Assembly: GCA_902729315.2 (NCBI GenBank)
Contig: LR746271.1
Location: forward strand, 5,104,001 to 5,168,000
Length of the DNA stretch: 64,000 nucleotides
From: Spirodela intermedia
Taxonomy: Eukaryota > Streptophyta > Magnoliopsida > Alismatales > Araceae
Direction of reading: 5' to 3'
Below the pieces are notes generated by a model. That model was given only the letters and a program-made list of their open reading frames with translations, was not told the origin of the DNA and did not search any database. Position numbers and translations under genes: made by a program. Below, in pieces: positions 12,628-25,785 of the stretch. Position 1 is the first letter of the stretch. Every line of letters begins with the position of its first letter.

Positions 12628-13755
12628 TGTTTCCCTTTTTGGGATGTATTTTTTTCTTTAAAAAGTGAAAAAATTAAAGCTGGCATCTTTGGATAACCGA
12701 AAAGTCAAATGACCCAAAATTGTGTATGATATTTCATGTGGATGAATTTTTTATTTATATCGTCTAAGACTAGTTAATTATAATGGTTTGATTGATATAT
12801 TTAAACCTCCATTTTTTAATAATTTTTGGAAGAAACCCAGTGGAAAATAGTCAATAAGAAGCTTGAGCAGTTGACTAGGCCTAGAATTTGTCAACCCACT
12901 AGAAAAACTATTTCCCTTTTTGGTATGCAATTTTGTCTTTAAAAAATTAAAATTTTAAATTAATAATTACTTTAAAACATTTAACGTAATTATCTACCTG
13001 CCATTACGTTACCCTTAAAGACCTACTAGGAGAAGAAAAATATCCTTTTAGGAGTCTCGTTGTGCACCCCCTGGGCTTTTGCAAACAAGGAAATGGCCCA
13101 ACCCGGCCTGGTCCTACCGGCCCAGTTGAGGCCCACACCTTTAAACTGGTTTTTTTTTTTTATATCGTGTAAGACTAATTAATTATAATGGCTTGACTGA
13201 TATCTTAAAGCCCCCATTTTTTAATATTTTTTGCCTGAAATCTGACAGAAAATAGTAAGTGACCAGCCTGAACAATTAACTAGCCCTAGAATGTGATAAC
13301 CCCTTTATAAAAACTGTGAGTTTCCCTTTTCGGTATATTTTTTTCCTTAAAAAATCTAAAAAAAATAAAGCTGCCACGTACCTCAAATTGTGTATGATGT
13401 AATACTAATTAATTATAATTTTTTATCTATATCTTAAAAAAAACCCATTTAATAGTAAAGTTTGGAAGAAACCCAGCGGAAAATAGTCAATGACAAGCCT
13501 GAGCAGTTGACTATGCCAGGAATTTGGTCAACCTACTAAGAAAACTTTGTTTCCCTTCTTTTTATGCAATTTTATCTTAGAATAAAAATAAAAAGTAAAC
13601 GAATAAATCATTTTAAATTATTTACCTGGCATTTATATTACCATTAAAGACCCCACCCACTGGCAAAAGGAAACAATCCGTGCCAACACAGATATGGGCC
13701 GGGCCGGCCCATACCCCAGCGGCCCATTTCAGCCCACACGTTTTTTATTATTTTG
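12628..13755. repeat. Diverged tandem/segmental repeats upstream of MCM9
   Basis: A roughly 350-bp unit occurs at about 12764-13160 and again at about 13395-13755, with partial copies near 12628 and 13161-13392. Shared blocks include TAATTAATTATAAT, GGAAGAAACCCAG, GAAAATAGTCAAT, a TTTCCCTTTT block and a GGCCCA...GGCCCACAC end block. Copies differ by many substitutions and indels, so the duplication is old. No coding content was recognised. Confidence 0.75.
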
Positions 13756-14868
13756 TTATAAATATTAATGGACTGTGGCCGTCCTGGCGCGTCTCCGAGG
13801 CCGGCCGGCGCCGACATTCCCGCGGGAAATCTGCTCCCTAATACCGCCGCCTGTCCACCGCCGGACAAGCAGACCGCGAGACCCCGCCGCCTTTACGGCC
13901 CCGGTCAGCTCCACTACCGCCCGCATCGGGAATCGCGTAAAAGGACGAATAAAGTCGCCCCCTCAGCGCACTTCGCGGGTAGGTCTTCTCGCATGAAAAG
14001 CCAATTTTTCCTAGAAATGTCCGCACGTGGTTGAACCTTTCTTCCATTTTTATTCTATATAAAGCTTTTATTTTTTTTATGAAATTTGGGTACTAAAGAA
14101 TGGCTTGTTAGGTTGACTTGGTTGACCGCTATTCCCACCGGGACTGAAAGGACCCGGTCAAATGCTCCTACAGTTCATCACGTCCTAGCTTCTAAAAGTC
14201 GTCATTCATCAATTCATCCTCTCTAGATCATACTATCAGCCATAAATAAATATATTTTTAAAGTATTATTAAAAATGATTTAATGATTTTTATGAAAAAA
14301 ATATAATGAAAATAAATGTTAAACTTTCAGTTGAATCCATGAAAAATACTAAAGTTTTCTGATATCATCTTTTCATCATTAAATAAATAAATAATATATT
14401 TAAAAAGCAATTTCACTCAAGTCTTGGGTATTCATGCTCTCGAGGTCCCATGTTTTATTGAATTTCTTTTTTACGATTAATTTAATAATATTTAAGAAAA
14501 ATATAGAACGAAAATAAATGTTAAAATTTATGGTGAATTCATTAGTATACTAAAGTCTTATGATATCACATTTAGTCATTTTTTTAAGAACCAAATAAGA
14601 AGATAAGTTATTAAGTTAATATGTTTATAGCATTTTATACCACTTTATTTTACTATAAAACTTGTATTTTAAATTTAATTAGATCAATTCCCCGCCTGTG
14701 ACTTATTTTTGACGTCATTATACCTCATAATTTCGGCTATCCAAGAATATTCATTTTCTTTTTGTTGCACGCGTCATCGGTCATAGACGGTTTCTTCTTC
14801 CAAAGTGGTCCTGGACTACTACCTCTGACGGGGACAGGAGATGAGTGCCTGGTGTTCTAGGCGCAGCA
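13756..14868. other. Intergenic: short GC-rich block then AT-rich DNA
   Basis: 13760-14000 is CpG-rich with overlapping open frames on both strands that resemble no family I know; I regard them as composition artefacts. A single CACGTG lies at 14024-14029. The remainder to about 14850 is AT-rich with nothing recognised. Confidence 0.4.
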
Positions 14869-15607
14869 CACGTGAGGGGAACGTACACACGTGGGGCCAT
14901 CGGGGACGTCCATTCTTCACAATTTTCACACGTGGCCGGAATTCTTTGGCCGCTCTCCCATCTTTGACGACGTCTAACCGTAATTCCTCACCGTGGGACG
15001 GGTCATTGCGGAAGGGAGGACTTCCCGCTCAGATGGGCCCCACCACGAGTTTAATAAGCATGATGAAAACGATATAAACATTTATTATTCCGGAGGACAT
15101 TGCTTCCAATCTTCGGTTGCTGACTGCGAAGATATTTATTAATATATATATATATATTTCCGATTATTTTATTTTTATTGAAAGAGTGAACTTTTTTAGA
15201 AAATTGAACCCCGAATGATACTCTACCCCAGCCCGATCGGAGTTGTGTTGGGCTTTATATAGTGTGTGTCCGGCCCGTTTTTATAGATCGGTCCCAAGTC
15301 TCGTGGTGTTCAAGCAACGTGCCGGGCTTTTGGGTCGGGCTTTTTTCCACGGCCAGCCCGGGCCGGCCCTTTGTTGAAAGAGACAAGGATCTAGCGGGGT
15401 CTTCACACGATCTCACGTGCCTCGTAAATAAAATATCAGCCGTTAGATCGGTGGGCCACTATCAAGTGGCACACAACAGTTTACTGGAACATGACGTGGC
15501 GCTCCTTACACGTGGGGACGTCTGTAAAGAAGACTTCCTGACCGAATAAGAACAGAGCAGTGCAGCTTCCGAGCACGTGCCACGTGTTTTCGCTTTTTCC
15601 CCACGTG
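14869..15607 (+). promoter_or_regulatory. Cluster of eight G-box (CACGTG) sites
   Basis: Perfect CACGTG palindromes lie at 14869, 14888, 14929, 15414, 15509, 15574, 15581 and 15602. A ninth, isolated one is at 14024. Several sit in ABRE-type contexts (ACACGTGG). CACGTG is the core bound by plant bZIP (ABF/GBF) and bHLH (PIF/MYC) factors. The cluster ends about 340 bp upstream of the TATA box of the gene at 16081, so it is most simply that gene's distal promoter. Binding and target are inferred. Confidence 0.7.
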
Positions 15608-15949
15608 CGGGTGTCGCCGGACGTTCCCACTGTCCGAGACTGAAATTTCAGTATATCAAGCGGTCAGATTACCGCCAGTGATCCTACCCCAACGACTAAT
15701 TCCCTACTGGCTCCACACAAGTCCAGTAGACGCGTCGATCAAACAGTGGGAGGCCGCAGATCGGACGGTTCAGAGAAGCCCGAGATGTCCTCCTCGTCCG
15801 AGACGCCCCAAAAAAACCGGCGACTTCCTCCATCGTGGTGTTGTCCCCGACGGCGTCCGGGTACGGTCACCAATTTAGACTTCCACGCACAGAGAGAGAA
15901 GAGAGAGGAGAGATAGAGAGAAGGATCCCGGAAACTCGGTGGCTGGATC

Positions 15950-15956
15950 TATATAA
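15950..15956 (+). promoter_or_regulatory. TATA box for the gene at 16081
   Basis: TATATAA in a GC-rich surround, 125 bp upstream of the ATG. This is a plausible distance for a short 5' UTR, which here is GA-rich. Confidence 0.6.
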
Positions 15957-16080
15957 CACCCCCACAGGAAGCTGGGCTCTAGGACAAGGTGAGAGATAGA
16001 CACAGAGAGAGAGAAGAAACCCTGTTGGCTTCAGCTGGACATCGAGTATTCTGGAGAGAGAGAGGAAGAGAAAGAGCGAG

Positions 16081-16494
16081 ATGGGTTGGTCGGAGATGGA
16101 GGGGAGGTGCAAGAGGCACCCGAGTCACCGGCAGTCGAAGGGGGTGTGCCCGACGTGCTTGAGAGAGAAGCTCTCGCAGATCTCCGCTTCCTCTTCGGGG
16201 CTCTCCTCGCCGGGGACTTCCTACGACTCCGTCAGCTCCGCCGCATCCTCCTCCTCGTCCTCCCCTGCCACCGCCCGCCGCGCCAGCGCCGCCGCTAAGA
16301 TAACGCTCATGGTGGGTAAGCCGGAGCCGCTCACGAAGAGCCGTTCTCTGGCCTTCGTCGTCACCGGCGGGAAGAGGGACAAGAAGGGGAAGAGCAAGGA
16401 GGAGGAGGAGGAAGAGAAGAGGAAGAAGGCCACTGTTGCTGCGGCGGCGGCGGCGGAGGAGGAGGAGAGAGAAGTGGAAGCACAGAAGGAGGCG

Positions 16495-16526
<32 letters not shown>

Positions 16527-16665
16527 AGAGGTGGAGAAGAAGAAGAAGAGAGGGTTCTGGTCTAGGCTGGCCATCCCCGGGAAGAAGAAGAGGGAGAAGG
16601 ACGTCCTCTTCCACTCTAAGACCGTGAGGGAGACGTCTTCCGCCAGATGGGCATCCCTCTCTTGA
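16081..16665 (+). CDS. Uncharacterised plant protein with N-terminal Cys/His motif and poly-Ala/poly-Glu tracts
   Basis: Single-exon 194-residue protein. The first 30 residues hold RCKRHPSHRQSKGVCPTCL, with C10, C23, C26 and nearby His. Similar CxxHP...GVCxxCL starts occur in plant proteins of unknown function and in the OCTOPUS/DUF740 group, which suggests metal binding. Ser-rich segments follow (about 35-65), then KPEPLTKSRSLAFVV. Next come Lys/Glu-rich and Ala-rich low-complexity tracts (about 105-155) encoded by GAG and GCG runs. The basic C-terminus ends FHSKTVRE...RWASLS. There is no signal peptide or membrane segment. The start is supported by the TATA box 125 bp upstream and by the conserved motif at once after the Met. 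The G-box cluster suggests regulation by ABA or light, by inference only. I cannot assign a function. Confidence 0.75.
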
Positions 16666-16676
16666 TCACCATACTC

Positions 16677-16679
<3 letters not shown>

Positions 16680-16709
<30 letters not shown>
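16680..16709. repeat. (CT)n microsatellite
   Basis: About 15 CT units just after the stop codon at 16665, within the probable 3' UTR. Confidence 0.9.
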
Positions 16710-16714
<5 letters not shown>

Positions 16715-18302
16715 ATATAAATCTTTTTTTCTCTCTATCTCCTCTTCTCGAGATGTCTGGTGAGAGTTCCTTACTGTTAATAGAAAATCAATCCTCTTCT
16801 CCGCGCCTCTCTCGGATCAGGAGACAGTGAAACCCTAACCCCGCAGCAGCCACGCCGAGCAGAGCAAACCCTAATTCGATTCCGGCAAGAAAGCTCCAAC
16901 CTTTCTCCATCAAATTAAGCCCGCGGGGCTCCGACCTGACCTCCATCTCGGCGGCGAAGAAGGGCTCGCCTTCTGGAAGCCCACCGCCGGCGAACTTTCC
17001 GACCCACCAAGTAGCCCACCGCCGCACGCCTCCGACCCACCAAAGAAAAAAAAATTAAATCTTTATTCGCACGGAGAGCTCGCCTCAATGAGGTATTAGC
17101 GGGCCACCAAGAAGAAGTCTGTCTTCTTTTGACCAAGGTGAACGAACCCGATCGGCGGTGCAAATCGCCGCTCGGCCTCGTTCGCGGCGGCGGAGGGCGC
17201 TGCCCACCTCGTCCCCAGTGCAACTCGCCGCCGGAGAGGAATGGCCGACAGAGTTTCATCTCTCTCTCTCTCCCTCTCTCTATCTGCCCCTCTCTCTCTC
17301 TCTCTATCTATCTAAGCTAAAGGTTGGTATGAGTACACGGATCTTAATGTGATCATAGCTTCATAGATTCCTGGGCCATCTCAGGATTCTCTGGACACCC
17401 TGAATTTTTCCCAAAAACAGGGAGGAAAATCTCAATGTTAATGAGCAATTGGGCTGTCTCGATTCAGATTTCCCATTTCTGTGCTCGAAGAATCTGAAGG
17501 AAATCTAGGGTTGGGCCAGAGACGGCGCCCAGATGGGGAAGTTATCCCTACCAGATGCCTCCGGAGGCATGAAATTATGGTTTCCTGAGGAGAAAAGGGG
17601 AACCAGATCACGGAGGAAACCAGGTCACTGAAAAGGAAAAGCTCAGAGGAATCCGCAGAAAGCTTCTTCGGGGACGATGGCGATGAAACCTAATCGGTGC
17701 TGGACCATGGAAGAAAGTGAGGCGAGTACTCGGAGGAATCGCAGAGAAGAAGCATGACGAAAGCGTAATCAATAGCGGGGCTGACATCTGTAAGATCTAC
17801 TCCGATCCTCCAATCCGGTGCTCACCAGAAATTTTTGAGGATTGTCTTCGAGGGAATGGCCGAAATCCCTCCACCGATTCCTCCACGCCGGTCATCAGCC
17901 GGCGATGTGACCGCTCGGAGTGCCGGTTGACCACGGGAGAGAAGAGTCAACCGACCGCTTCGACCTTCCGGTGGCGGCGGACTGAAGAGGTCAACCGGGG
18001 AGAGTATGGCGGCGCCGGGAGAAGCTACCCCAAGTTGGGATCCGTGTGATGAATAATCGAGCAAGCGGAAGCGAGAAGGGCAGGCATGGAGAATCTCAGC
18101 CGTCCACAATACCAGGTGGAGCTTCCTGGGCCGTTCGATGGAGCCGGCGGTTCGAGCTTCCTATAAGTATGGGGGCCATGAACAGAATGTCTGTTGGTTT
18201 GTTGGAGCTCCCTGGGAGAGGAAAAGGAAGAGGAAGAGAGAAGAGGATCTTGGAGGAGGAAGGCCGGCCGGCGTGGCGAGCATTCGGAGAAGATAGTGAG
18301 AG
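16710..18302. other. Intergenic region between the 16081 gene and the histone H3.3 gene
   Basis: GC-rich, with many short overlapping frames on both strands and a second CT-rich tract at about 17250-17320. None of the frames has a recognisable domain. The right part (about 18160-18302) probably contains the H3.3 promoter and first non-coding exon. Confidence 0.4.
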
Positions 18303-19581
<1,279 letters not shown>

Positions 19582-20417
19582 TGAGCGCTTCCGCCGCGGC
19601 CGTTGACCGATTTCTCCTGCGCCAATCCCCTCCCGCCTGGCCAGTAAAGCTTCGACTTTTTTTTTTCTTTCGTCTGATGGACTCTCAGCTTGTGCTGCGT
19701 TGGCTGACGTGATCTTCTGCGGAAGAAGATCATCTCAAGGTTCGTTGTTAGAGATTCCTTTTGACTTTACCATGAAGACAAGCAAACAATCATCAACATG
19801 CAAGAATAAAAGAGGAAACTTCTTCTCATTGGCCTTGATATATCCATATATATATATATATAATTATCATCATTATTATATTCATCAACAAAGATGATTA
19901 AATCACGTTATTTAAACTCATAAACGATTGAATGGATGCTTGATGTGATCGATCACCTTGTTGTGTGACTAACTCTTTTAGTTGGTGCAAATATATGTTG
20001 TCTATTAAATCTTGACTAAGAAATAGTATTCTCCACTCTTTCACACCCACGTTTCTTCAACCCCCTTTGGTAATTATTAATATCCCAACCTTATTTGTAG
20101 CCATGGAGTTAATATTTTTAAATTAATAGCATCATTAAATACAGAATAATCACTAGTATTTGTTGGCCCTTAGATGATGCTTTTTATGAAATAAAGAATG
20201 GTGGGGAAGGGGGGGTAACTCTATTATTGTAAAACACAGTTTCAATTTTGCTTTTACATTATCTTTAAGTAATTTATTTATTTTTACATTAGGCTATGTA
20301 ATATCATCAATAAACTTGTAAGTTGGAAAAATAAGATGATCAGATAATTTAGAAACAATTTTATTGCAGTTCAGCTTGTTAAAATCTATCTCTACTCCTT
20401 TAGAAGATCCTTACAAG

Positions 20418-20545
20418 CGAGTATAGTTGAGGTTTTTGTGAGTGTAGTTGACTTTTTTAGTTAGTACAATTTACATTCAGTGACTATAGTTGACTCTTTG
20501 GTTAGTACAGTTGACTTTTTTAGTTAGTATAGTTGAGTTTCTAGT
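20418..20545. repeat. Short imperfect repeats of AGTTGACTTTTTTAGTTAGTA type
   Basis: Several near-copies of a roughly 25-40-bp motif built on TATAGTTGACT and TTAGTTAGTA. Each contains a TTGAC W-box core. Confidence 0.6.
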
Positions 20546-21552
20546 GTCAACAGCCCCCAACACTATAAATTCTACAAGTCTATGAACCTTAGCTAGAAAG
20601 CAAGGTTTTAGTGATTTTCTAACACAAGTGACTCACACCACAGTCACTAAGCACACACCATATACATTACACACTAATTAGTCAACACACTCCAAGTGGT
20701 CTTCACATTAATCAGTAAGCAAATCACATGTTCTCTTCATAGTAATTGGTGACCACACCACACGTGCTCTCTTAGTCGAAAATTACACTCAAGCATATAA
20801 TCCAATCCTCAAGAAAAATAAATATTGTTATTGTTGAGGAACATAGGCTTAGATGACAGCTAAACTTTGGCAATTTGTTGATGCTTGAGTGGAAGATGAT
20901 TATTCACTTGGTTCCAAAATTCGAGATCAATGTTATATTCTATTTTATAAATTTATTGGTTTGATTCATTAACCTTGACAATACTCTCAGTGGCTCATAG
21001 AGGTGCCATATATCATCTTTCTTTCATTAAAATTGGACTTTTAATCAACAATACCAAATAATAAAATAAAATATTTATTTTAATGACTAGGCCAAGTCTC
21101 ACCACTCTTCATCCTAATTTCATGGTTTTTTTAAATTGCCATGTGATTCATTAGTGTAAATGGGAAATTTCTCTGGAGGTATAATAATGTCATAATTTTG
21201 GAAGATGAAAGGTGAAATTACATGCTTAGTTGCCGTACAAAATATGGGTTTTTTAAAAAAATGATTCACAAAGCTGGCATCATTCGGCAACAAAAGCATG
21301 GATTCTATTTTAGTAAACTATGCTTGGGCTGTTTTTAAAATTTTAGGACACTTACCTTTAGAGAACCCTAGATTAAAATAATAACAAGAATTTCCCACTT
21401 TGTATGCCTTTTCTAAAATCACGATTTAAATTTAATGATTTTTCAAATGATATATATATATTTATATATATTTCTCACCGATAATTAACTAATAATCAAT
21501 CTACTTACTTGTCAGACAATTTGAAAAAGGCTAACTTTATGAAAAAAATTAA

Positions 21553-21980
21553 TTTTCAGATAAACATGCTCAATATAGATTAAATAACAACACTTGATTT
21601 TCATATCATTTATTCCATATATGGTTTGGCCCATTTTTGAGTTTGAAAAAAGTGCTGGGTGCCACTCACCCTAGAACCCTAGAATGGATCTGGTTTAGCT
21701 CGAACTAGAGCTGAACCATCATGATTGAATCCAAAGTAATTAAATGGGCTGAAACGAAAGTCAACGAGATGAAGTTTATTCAGATATGAATCTCCAAGAG
21801 ATCTTAATTTTCACATAAACATGCTTAATATAGATTAAAATAAATAAATTGAATAACAATACTTGATGTTTATATCATTTATTCCATGTTGGGTTTGGCC
21901 TCCTTTTGAGGTTGAAAAAAGTTTTGGGTTCCCCTGAACCCTAAAACCCAGAATGCAGTACTTCATGAATCAATCCAAGT
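21553..21980. repeat. Direct repeat, two diverged copies about 255 bp apart
   Basis: The block running from ATAAACATGCT through TTTATTCCAT, GGTTTGGCC and AAAAAAGT to AACCCTA occurs at about 21559-21730 and again at about 21813-21985. Substitutions and one indel separate the copies. Confidence 0.8.
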
Positions 21981-22456
21981 ATTTAAATAGGTTGCAGCCA
22001 AAGTCAACTGAACGAAATCGGTTGTGTCGACGCATGGCCCCAAGTGAGTCAACTCGCGATCTTCATCATTGGATTCACCAGGGGCGGAAGGCATGCCTCT
22101 CATTATCAGTAGTTAGGGTATCCCCATCTCCCCTTCCTCTTCTTCTACTCATTCCACATGGAAAGGGCGCCGTGGTTCGTCTGGGGCCTATAGGGGTCAT
22201 TATATTCCCGCCATGGGGTCGAGCCCACGAGGAGGAGAGCGTAGATCGCGGGCATTGTTCGCGGAGGAGGGGTGGGGAAAGAAAGGGAAGAGAGCATTCC
22301 CTCGAGGCGAATGGCCAAGAGGCCTGGTCGATGATTTCTGCGCAGATGCCGAAGAATTTTCGAAGGATTTGCAGGAATTTCTGTGCATATGATGCCTTTC
22401 CAGGGAGCTGAATGAATGATCAATGCAATCGAGGAGGCCGGTGAAGATCGGAGAGA

Positions 22457-24208
22457 CTACTTGGGGAGGCGGCCTCTTCTCAGAAGCTCGCTGAACCTGT
22501 GGAGGATCTGCCTCTTCTTCCTCTGCTTCGCCGGCAGCCCTACGTTGGTCCCTGCTTCGTCGAGGTACGGGTAATCGTCTCCATTGTGCAACCCTAGGTG
22601 GGACGAGCCGGTCAGATCTGAGGCGCAGCTCAACGAGGAGCGCGTCCGGTCCTTTTTCGCCGACCAGGTGGTCACCCTCTCCGATATGGATCCCGGATCC
22701 GCAGCGGCAGATCTCAGCCCGTTCTGGACGTGTGGATGGTCGCTCCTCCATCGCTCCGACGGGAACTTCACCGGGATCGCCCTCTTCTCCGATCCTTGTC
22801 TCGACAGGGCCTTCGGCTTTGCGGTCGTCCCCTCGTCGATCGAGCTCGCCGGCGGCGGCTCTCCGGCGAGACAGCTCTGCAACTCCTTGACGCTGTCCAT
22901 GGCCGTGGCTTCGTTGAGCTTGGCGCGCTCCAGATCTTGCTTCATCGTCTTCAGGGAATTTTCCCTGGCGGAGATGAGGTCCTTCAGTGAGGAGTTCTCT
23001 CCCCTGGCGATCTCCAGGGCTTCCTTGACGACGGTGGCCTCGTTGACCGCCTGCTTCATGATGTCCCTGAATCTGGTGCTTTCCTCCTTCGCAGATCGCT
23101 GGGCTTCCTCCAGCCTCGAATTCTCCTGCTTCAGCTTGGTGATCTCCTCTTCGGAGATCTTCATACAATCGATGAGACTAGCTTCCTTCGCATTCCAGGC
23201 GGTGGCCGATTCATCCGCCTCCATCCTCAGCTTATCGACTTCTTCCACAAGGATCTGGAATTTCTCCTCCGTCGTCATCCACATCGATTTGGAATGGTCG
23301 GCCTCAGCTCTCACCCGATCCAGATCCGCCTGCGCGACCGAGAGCTTCTCCTTCAACCGATTCATCTCCGTGGTGACCTCCTTGAGCGTCATCGCCAGAT
23401 CATCCATGGCCTTCTTGTTCTTCTCCTCCGCCTCGGTGGCCAGCCGCAACTCGTTCCTGAGCCTCCCCATCTCGTCCTGGGATTGAGATTCAGGTTTTGT
23501 CGGAGCTATTGCTCTCGGCTTCGCCAAGAGATTTCTAATCTCCAGCTTCGATTCCTCGAGCTCGATCTTGGTGTGCTCCAGCTGCTTCGTCTGGGAGATC
23601 ATGGATTCCAGCATCTTCCTCTCCGACTCCTTCGCCTTCTCCACTTCTCTTTGCAACAATCTGATCCTTGCCGCCGCATCTCCTTCCTTCTCTCTCTTAG
23701 CCAAGTATTTCTTCATCTCCGCGACCTCTTTCATCGCCCTTTCTTTCTCCTCCTGGAGCTGAACTACCACCGGTTGCATCTCCGAAACCCTCGCCGCCGC
23801 GAATTTCTGTAAGGAGGAATCGGAAGGAATTTCAGACCAGATTATTCGATCATTCCATGACAGGAAATCGTCGCAGAGGAATACCTCCGTGGACGGAGAT
23901 GCAGCAGCAGCAGTAGCAGCAGCCGCCTTGGAGGAGAGCCTCCGGTGGAAGAACTTGCCGGGCTTGGCGATGGCGGCCCGGCGGCCAGCCGGGGGAGGTT
24001 CTGAAGGATCTCGAGGACGAGGACGAGGACGGGGACGAAGAAGAGAAGCACCCCTCGACGATCTACAGCGAGACGGGTCTAGAAGACGGGCGAGATATCC
24101 ACGATTCTAGGGTTCCAGACGGGCTCGTTGGCAGTCGAGAAGATCAAATCCGAGGAGGAGGGCGATGGCGAAGAAGACGAAGAAGTACCTGGCCGCGGAA
24201 GAATGCAT
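22457..24208 (-). CDS. Coiled-coil protein resembling the WEB family
   Basis: The main exon 22457-23806 (450 codons) is a near-continuous coiled coil rich in Glu, Lys and Leu. It ends in a basic segment, KKRQILHRFSELLRR, like the C-termini of WEB-type plant coiled-coil proteins, some of which steer chloroplast movement. A 78-bp GT-AG intron (23807-23884) precedes an exon ending at 23885 that reads KPGKFFHRRLSSK then an Ala run. The N-terminus is uncertain. An upstream stop blocks that frame, so I propose a 20-bp first exon at 24189-24208 (MHSSAA) spliced to an acceptor at 24063, giving 515 residues in phase. There is no membrane segment in that model. Gene family and role are inferred from coiled-coil character and the C-terminal motif only. 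Confidence 0.7.
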
Positions 24209-25159
24209 CGCAGGAAGGAATCCGGATGCCGCCTCTAGGTATTCTTTCTAACCCAGAAACCTCCTCATCCTCCTTCCAGAAGCCCCCCCCCCCTTCTCCG
24301 TCTAAAGGTCAGCGCTGGAGAGAGAAATACGGGGACTCAGACAAGAGGAGGTATGAACGCGCAGTGCAGAGAATAGAGAGAGAGAGAGAGGAGACCAGCA
24401 GAAATATACGGAGAGAGAGAGAGAGAGATAGATAGAGAAGGAGGCGCGTGGTTCCGGCGATGCTTTCCTTGAAACCAGGGCTCCCCTCCCCATTCCTTTT
24501 GTACTCCCTCAGATCCTCGTTATTTCCGGTGGAGCATCCCAGCAAGTTAGAGAGAGTTAGAGAGAGAGAGCTTTGACCCGGTCAGGTCTCTGGGTCATCC
24601 CCCCTCGCCTTCCCCATTGACGATTTAAAGCTCCTCATGCCTCCTCTGAAGAACCATCAGAAAAATCCTAGCTGTCTCTCTCTCTTCTTTGAGGGGTCGA
24701 TTTCTCGATCAGAAAAATATTTTCATCATTGCCCACTTCCTACCTTGATCGGCCTGCTCCAATACCTTTTTCCCGTCTACTCCCATCCATCACAGATGAC
24801 TTAATTATCTTCCTTTTCTTTATTTACACCATTCTCATCTCGAGATCTTCGCCTAATTAAGTATGGGGTTGACCGATCACATACTTAGTTGGGGACGATC
24901 TCGCGGCATCTCGCCGGGCCGTCCAAGAGGGCCCCCCAAGCGTGATACAAAAAAAAAACAAAAGAAGATCTGATCTGGGTAGATCTCTAGGTCAACCCCC
25001 AACCTTGTCGGCTGGCATGGAGAAGGCCAACATGGGCCGCCACGCCATGGACGGCGATAGTGGAGGAACTTCAACGCGTTCTAGATTTCAAAACGCGCAT
25101 GCGTCACGTAAATTTCGATTTCAACCCTCCAATCTTTCATTCTCCTCCGACGAAGAGCC
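24209..25159. other. Upstream region of the coiled-coil gene
   Basis: Contains a GA-rich tract (24373-24432) and GC-moderate DNA with no recognisable gene. It probably includes the promoter of the minus-strand coiled-coil gene. Confidence 0.4.
24373..24432. repeat. (GA)n microsatellite tract
   Basis: Interrupted GA repeat of about 60 bp upstream of the coiled-coil gene. Confidence 0.85.
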
Positions 25160-25576
25160 TTAGGAATGGGAAAATTTCCCCACGAATTCCGTTTCTAACC
25201 CCAATTGACATGTACATGTACGTAATTTATGGGTATAAATTAACTTACAACCCTCGCTAGGTCAAAGGCCAGATCACGTGACTCGTCCATTCATAGATCA
25301 AACAAATGTTTTTCGAGCATGCCTTCATCCCTAATTTTTTTTGAAAAAATAAAATAAATGAAAAAGTCAAGAGTGGGTGACGCCGCCCGGCCCCAACTGC
25401 GAATCAAACCAGATGATCTATCCCCCTTAGTTTCGCAAAGGGAGTTGGGCTATTTCGTTTTAGCGCCCCTATAAAACAGTTGTATTATAGACGAGCCCTT
25501 CTGTTTCTCAAATAAAGCTTTATACCCCCCTGGAAAAGGTATTATCATCACACTCTCCTTATTTTTCTTATTTTTC

Positions 25577-25785
25577 TCTTCCCTCCGTCTCTCACCTTGC
25601 TGCCCCATAGCTTTCAGTAAACCCTTTCTCTCTCTCTCTCTCTGTATCTCTGGTTCAAGCGGTCCAGGCTGTACTTGCAGACTATTTTGAGTTTCCCTTC
25701 CTCCGTCTCTCCTTGCTGCCCCACAACTTTCATTGAACCCTCTCTCTCTCTCTCTCTCCTCTCGCTCAAGTGGTCCAGGTTGTAC
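25577..25785. repeat. Two-copy tandem repeat containing CT microsatellites
   Basis: Two units of about 100 bp, roughly 115-120 bp apart, each running CCTCCGTCTCT...TTGCTGCCCCA...(CT)n...TCAAG.GGTCCAGG.TGTAC. The second duplication copy keeps one such unit near 43760-43830. Confidence 0.8.

Larger units (their letters stand above)
19582..22456. other. Intergenic AT-rich region
   Basis: Lies between the 3' ends of the H3.3 gene (+) and the coiled-coil gene (-). It holds short repeats at 20418-20545 and 21553-21980, described separately. No gene was recognised. Confidence 0.6.

Noticed and set aside
13760-14045. GC-rich overlapping frames suggesting a small gene
   Set aside because: Both strands are open because of CpG-rich composition; no conserved motif, splice or promoter support.
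15979-16614. 211-codon minus-strand frame opposite the 16081 gene
   Set aside because: Leu/Arg low-complexity translation of the reversed GAG and GCG runs; the + strand frame has the conserved motif, TATA box and leader.
22200-23168. 322-codon minus-strand frame overlapping the coiled-coil gene
   Set aside because: Shadow frame of the coiled-coil exon: Arg/Gly-rich with no family resemblance, while the other frame is a clean coiled coil.
22584-23486. 300-codon + strand frame
   Set aside because: Antisense of the coiled-coil exon; Ser-rich composition follows from reversed Glu and Lys codons.
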